NCBI RefSeq assembly: GCF_016427535.1
Contig: NZ_JAELXV010000001.1
Coordinates: forward strand, 868,001 to 932,000
Length of the DNA stretch: 64,000 bases
From: Hymenobacter sp. BT559
Lineage (GTDB): Bacteria; Bacteroidota; Bacteroidia; Cytophagales; Hymenobacteraceae
Direction: 5' to 3'
The notes under the pieces are model-generated. The model searched no databases and was not told the DNA's origin. It worked only from the letters and a program-made list of their open reading frames with translations. The translations under genes were made by a program, and so were the position numbers. This document shows, piece after piece, positions 61,379 to 64,000 of the stretch; positions within the stretch are counted from its first letter, which is position 1, and the number at the start of each line of letters is the position of its first letter.

Positions 61379-61628
61379 CACCCGCATTTGAGAACGGCCC
61401 CATTTTAGTGGCCGGGGTGGCCTAGGTTAAGTAAGTGGCTGCCGAGTAGTTCCCGTTTAGTTCGGTCGTATTTTTTCCGCCTTGTCGTTGTCAGGAAAGG
61501 TTGAGGGGGAAGAAGCGCCGCCGCTGTTGAGCCGGCTGTTTTCAGAGCGTAGTCTCATTCCCCGCAATAAGCCACCAAGTAGGTTCTAAAGGAACCAAGT
61601 GGCTGCAAACTCCCTTTCTTTCCAACTT

Positions 61629-63602
61629 ATGGAAAACCAAGTAGAAAAAGCCGTCGAAAAAGCCAAAGTGCGTTTTGATGAGCTCAACCTCTCGCCCGAA
61701 CTCCAGCGCGCCATCACCGAGATGGGTTATGAAGAAGCGTCTCCGATTCAGTCGGCCGCTATTCCGGTGCTGCTCGAAGGCAAAGACGTAATCGGCCAGG
61801 CCCAGACGGGCACTGGCAAAACGGCCGCCTTCTCCATTCCGGCTATTGAGGGTGTAAACGGCGATAGCCGTGACGTACAAGTGATTGTGCTGTGCCCCAC
61901 CCGCGAGCTCGCGGTGCAGGTATCGGGCGAAATCCAGAAACTAGGCAAGTATAAGCGTGGCCTGGCCGTAGTGCCCATCTACGGTGGCTCGTCGTACGAC
62001 CGTCAGTTCCGCGCCCTTGAGCGCGGTGTGCAAATCGTAATCGGCACGCCCGGCCGCGTCATGGACCACATCGAGCGTGGCACGCTGAAGCTTGACAAAG
62101 CCACCAAAATCATCCTCGACGAAGCCGACGAAATGCTCGACATGGGCTTCCGCGACGATATCGAGTACGTGCTTAGCAAGATGCCCGAGAACCGCCAGAC
62201 GGTGTTCTTCTCGGCCACGATGAGCAAGCCCATCCTGGAGATGACCAAAAAATACCAGCGCGACCCGCAGACGGTAAAGGTCAACCACAAGGAAATGACG
62301 GTATCGAACATCGAGCAGAGCTACTTCGAGGTGCGCGGCCCGCAGAAGAAGGACGTGCTCACGCGCGTGCTTGATATGTACAACCTCAAGTCAACCATCA
62401 TTTTCGCGAACACCAAGCGGATGGTAGACGAGATTGTGTCTGACCTGCAAGCCAAAGGTTACTTTGCCGATGGCCTGCACGGCGACATGAGCCAGGCCCA
62501 GCGCCAAAACACGCTCGATAAATTCCGCAAGAGCACCCTTGAAATCCTAGTCGCTACCGACGTAGCCGCTCGTGGTATCGACGTAGACAACGTAGAAGCC
62601 GTATTTAACTACGACCTACCTGCCGACGAAGAATACTACGTGCACCGCATCGGCCGTACCGGCCGTGCTGGCAAGAGTGGCCGTGCCTTCACTTTCGTGA
62701 GCGGCCGCGATATTTACAAGCTGCGCGATATCATGCGCTTCACCAAGGCCGACATCAAGCTGGAGCAAGTACCCAGCTTCGCCGACGTGTCGGAGGTGAA
62801 GACTACGCTGTTCCTCAATCAAATCAAAGAAGTGATTGAGAAGGGCAACCTAGATAAGTACGTAGGCCGCGTGCAGCGCCTGCTCGACCAAAGCGAAGAT
62901 GTAACGTCGCTTGATATTGCCGCTGCGCTGCTCAAGATGACGATGAAAGAGGACAAGCGTGCCGAGCAAAGCCTCGACGCTGGCCGCGAGCGCGGTGCTA
63001 GCCGCCCCGGCTACACGCGCCTCTTCATCAGCATGGGCAAAAAAGACCGTCTGCATCCCCGCGATGTAGTAGAATTGATTTCGGAGAACACCGCTCTGCA
63101 AGGCAATAAAGTAGGCGACATCGCACTCTACGATAAGTTTAGCTTTGTAGAGGTACCTGCTGAATATGCCGATGAGGTAGTGACCCAGCTAGGTCGCAGC
63201 AGCATTCAGGGCCAGCCGGTTACGTTCAGCATCGCTACGCCGGTGCAAGACGCCGCCGCTAAGGAAGAAGGCCAGAACCGCCCCGAGCGCCGGGGCTTCG
63301 GCGACGGTGAGCGTCGTGGTGGCTTTGGCGGCGACCGCCGCGAAGGTGGCCGTCCGCCCTACGGCAGCAACAACCGGGGTGGCAGCTACGGCGACCGCCG
63401 CGAAGGTGGCTATGGCGGTGGCTACAAAGGCAACCGCGATGGCGGCAGCAGCTACGGCGGCGGTAGCCGCGGGGGCTTTGGTGGCGGCAGCCGTGAAGGC
63501 GGCAGCTACCAGCGCGGCGGCTACAAAGGTGGCCAAGGTGGCGGTAGCTACGGTGGCAACCGCGGCGGCTACGGTGGCAAGCGCGAAAGCTTCGACGAAT
63601 AA
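61629..63602 (+). CDS. DEAD-box RNA helicase (DbpA/CsdA type) with RGG tail
   Basis: The 657-residue protein has the Q motif and Walker A AQTGTGKT (58-65), DEAD in ILDEADEMLDMGF, SAT (FFSATMS), HRIGRTGRAGK, and a C-terminal DbpA-type RNA-binding domain (GYTRLFISMGKKDRLHPRDVVELI). The last about 105 residues are Gly/Arg/Ser/Tyr-rich repeats (RGGYGG, GGGSREGG) that favour RNA binding and condensation. It unwinds RNA duplexes, likely in ribosome assembly or cold adaptation. Uniquely among the long genes here, it has no CCTAGG. The ATG at 61629 begins MENQVEK. Confidence 0.93.
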   Translation: MENQVEKAVEKAKVRFDELNLSPELQRAITEMGYEEASPIQSAAIPVLLEGKDVIGQAQTGTGKTAAFSIPAIEGVNGDSRDVQVIVLCPTRELAVQVSGEIQKLGKYKRGLAVVPIYGGSSYDRQFRALERGVQIVIGTPGRVMDHIERGTLKLDKATKIILDEADEMLDMGFRDDIEYVLSKMPENRQTVFFSATMSKPILEMTKKYQRDPQTVKVNHKEMTVSNIEQSYFEVRGPQKKDVLTRVLDMYNLKSTIIFANTKRMVDEIVSDLQAKGYFADGLHGDMSQAQRQNTLDKFRKSTLEILVATDVAARGIDVDNVEAVFNYDLPADEEYYVHRIGRTGRAGKSGRAFTFVSGRDIYKLRDIMRFTKADIKLEQVPSFADVSEVKTTLFLNQIKEVIEKGNLDKYVGRVQRLLDQSEDVTSLDIAAALLKMTMKEDKRAEQSLDAGRERGASRPGYTRLFISMGKKDRLHPRDVVELISENTALQGNKVGDIALYDKFSFVEVPAEYADEVVTQLGRSSIQGQPVTFSIATPVQDAAAKEEGQNRPERRGFGDGERRGGFGGDRREGGRPPYGSNNRGGSYGDRREGGYGGGYKGNRDGGSSYGGGSRGGFGGGSREGGSYQRGGYKGGQGGGSYGGNRGGYGGKRESFDE

Positions 63603-63698
63603 ACCGCAGATTCGAACGGATTTGTCGGATTAAACGGATACGCTTGCTGCGCAAGCTGACTAACCGTCCTTACGTTGCGCTTATAGCAGCTTAAGTAG

Positions 63699-63726
63699 AA
63701 AAGGCCACCCTAGGGTGGCCTTTTTT
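63699..63726 (+). terminator. terminator, palindrome with CCTAGG centre
   Basis: AAAAGGCCACCC and GGGTGGCCTTTT flank a CCTAGGG centre and end in six Ts. It is about 97 bp beyond the helicase stop. Confidence 0.88.
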
Positions 63727-63786
63727 GATGGCTTTGTCTTAAGTAATACCTAGGCCCAACTAGCTGCACTAGAAATAGGTAAATAG

Positions 63787-63817
63787 AAAAGGGAGCACCC
63801 GTAGGATGCTCCCTTTT
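63787..63817. terminator. terminator-like hairpin near the right edge
   Basis: AAAAGGGAGCACCC pairs with GGATGCTCCCTTTT (one mismatch) around GTA. It could end the minus-strand gene whose 3' end lies at 63909. Confidence 0.75.
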
Positions 63818-63908
63818 AGTTTGCTTTCAAGAAGATAAAGAAGAGTAGCTGTCAGGACAGTCATCTTGCGCAGCAAGCGTATCCGACAAATTCGTTCGAA
63901 TCTGCAAT

Positions 63909-64000
63909 TTATTTGCTAGAGTCGCGTAGAGCTTTGATTTCGTTGTGGGCGGCTAGGACGCCTTGTGACTGCTTCTCGATAATCGATTTCAGTTCGCTGG
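63909..64000 (-). CDS. 3' end of a minus-strand gene, possibly PA2169/DUF2383 four-helix protein (partial)
   Basis: The complement reads a 29-residue C-terminus ending ...HNEIKALRDSSK before the stop (TAA at 63909-63911). The ending resembles the terminal ALRD segment of DUF2383 (PA2169-type four-helix) proteins, but the fragment is short. The rest lies beyond the window. Confidence 0.5.
   Translation of the reverse strand, partial: SELKSIIEKQSQGVLAAHNEIKALRDSSK

Larger units (their letters stand above)
61200..61628. other. 429-bp spacer with terminator, promoter and long helicase leader
   Basis: The terminator is at 61224-61259. An AT-rich promoter region (61330-61370) leads to TACCTTTG (61371-61378), a -7 box. 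About 240 nt of leader then separate it from the helicase ATG, containing a GC-rich hairpin-prone stretch near 61394-61425 and a CCTAGG at 61421. I saw no known riboswitch. Confidence 0.5.
63603..63908. repeat. 306-bp spacer framed by an inverted repeat
   Basis: The left arm GCAGATTCGAACGGATTTGTC... (63606-63660) reappears complemented at 63860-63905, with nine bases missing and a few substitutions. Two terminators lie between the arms. There is no gene. Confidence 0.8.

Noticed and set aside
63606..63625. GATTCGAAC-type sequence resembling a tRNA T-loop
   Set aside because: No acceptor or anticodon stem can be drawn; it is part of an inverted repeat.

Overview
The window looks like chromosomal DNA of a GC-rich member of the Bacteroidota, most likely Hymenobacter or a close relative. 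The evidence is a SusC/SusD pair with GH92 and GH125 mannosidases, many secreted lipoproteins, -7 boxes of the Bacteroidota type (TAnnTTTG), sparse Shine-Dalgarno signals, and roughly 60% GC (estimated by eye). The genus is inference. I found no rRNA, tRNA, CRISPR array, prophage or insertion sequence.

Layout. 1-8.9 kb: secreted hydrolases and redox proteins (alpha/beta hydrolase, TlpA-like lipoprotein, NUC1-type nuclease, an unknown coiled-coil protein, DUF885 peptidase, thioredoxin-like protein, YdcF-like protein). 9-16 kb: dinB, a Sad-type aldehyde dehydrogenase, an ECF sigma/anti-sigma pair, an orphan H-NOX protein between two long palindromes, and xseA-xseB. 16-25 kb: tandem M13 metallopeptidases, S1/P1-like zinc enzyme, cyclophilin, amidohydrolase, CinA-C protein. 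25-34 kb: acyl-CoA-binding protein, a possible cryptic kinase-fold protein, a GNAT/CDGSH cluster, deoxynucleoside kinase, histidine kinase, CYP152 peroxygenase. 34.4-37.5 kb: a COG0523 GTPase, a thioredoxin-reductase-like flavoprotein and a lipoprotein whose histidines fall on a heptad ladder. The first and last share a 19-nt near-palindrome in their leaders, which suggests a metal (probably zinc) regulon. 37.5-51.1 kb: an alpha-mannoside utilisation locus (SusC, SusD, BSP-type metallopeptidase, GH92, GH125; divergent GH92 and LacI regulator). 51-64 kb: MOSC protein, YitT transporter-like protein, subtilase, AddA-like helicase-nuclease, thioesterase, cold-shock protein and DEAD-box helicase.

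Two sequence-level features cut across the annotation. The hexamer CCTAGG occurs about 105 times by hand count, against about 20 expected by base composition, in genes and spacers alike, like a highly iterated palindrome. The spacers are also unusually rich in long inverted repeats: a 106-bp family in three copies, a perfect 62-bp palindrome, and a 39-bp-stem hairpin with a 2-nt loop.

The best candidate for something undescribed is the 34.4-37.4 kb metal-responsive set, especially the histidine-ladder coiled-coil lipoprotein. The next best is the kinase-like protein at 25.4 kb.
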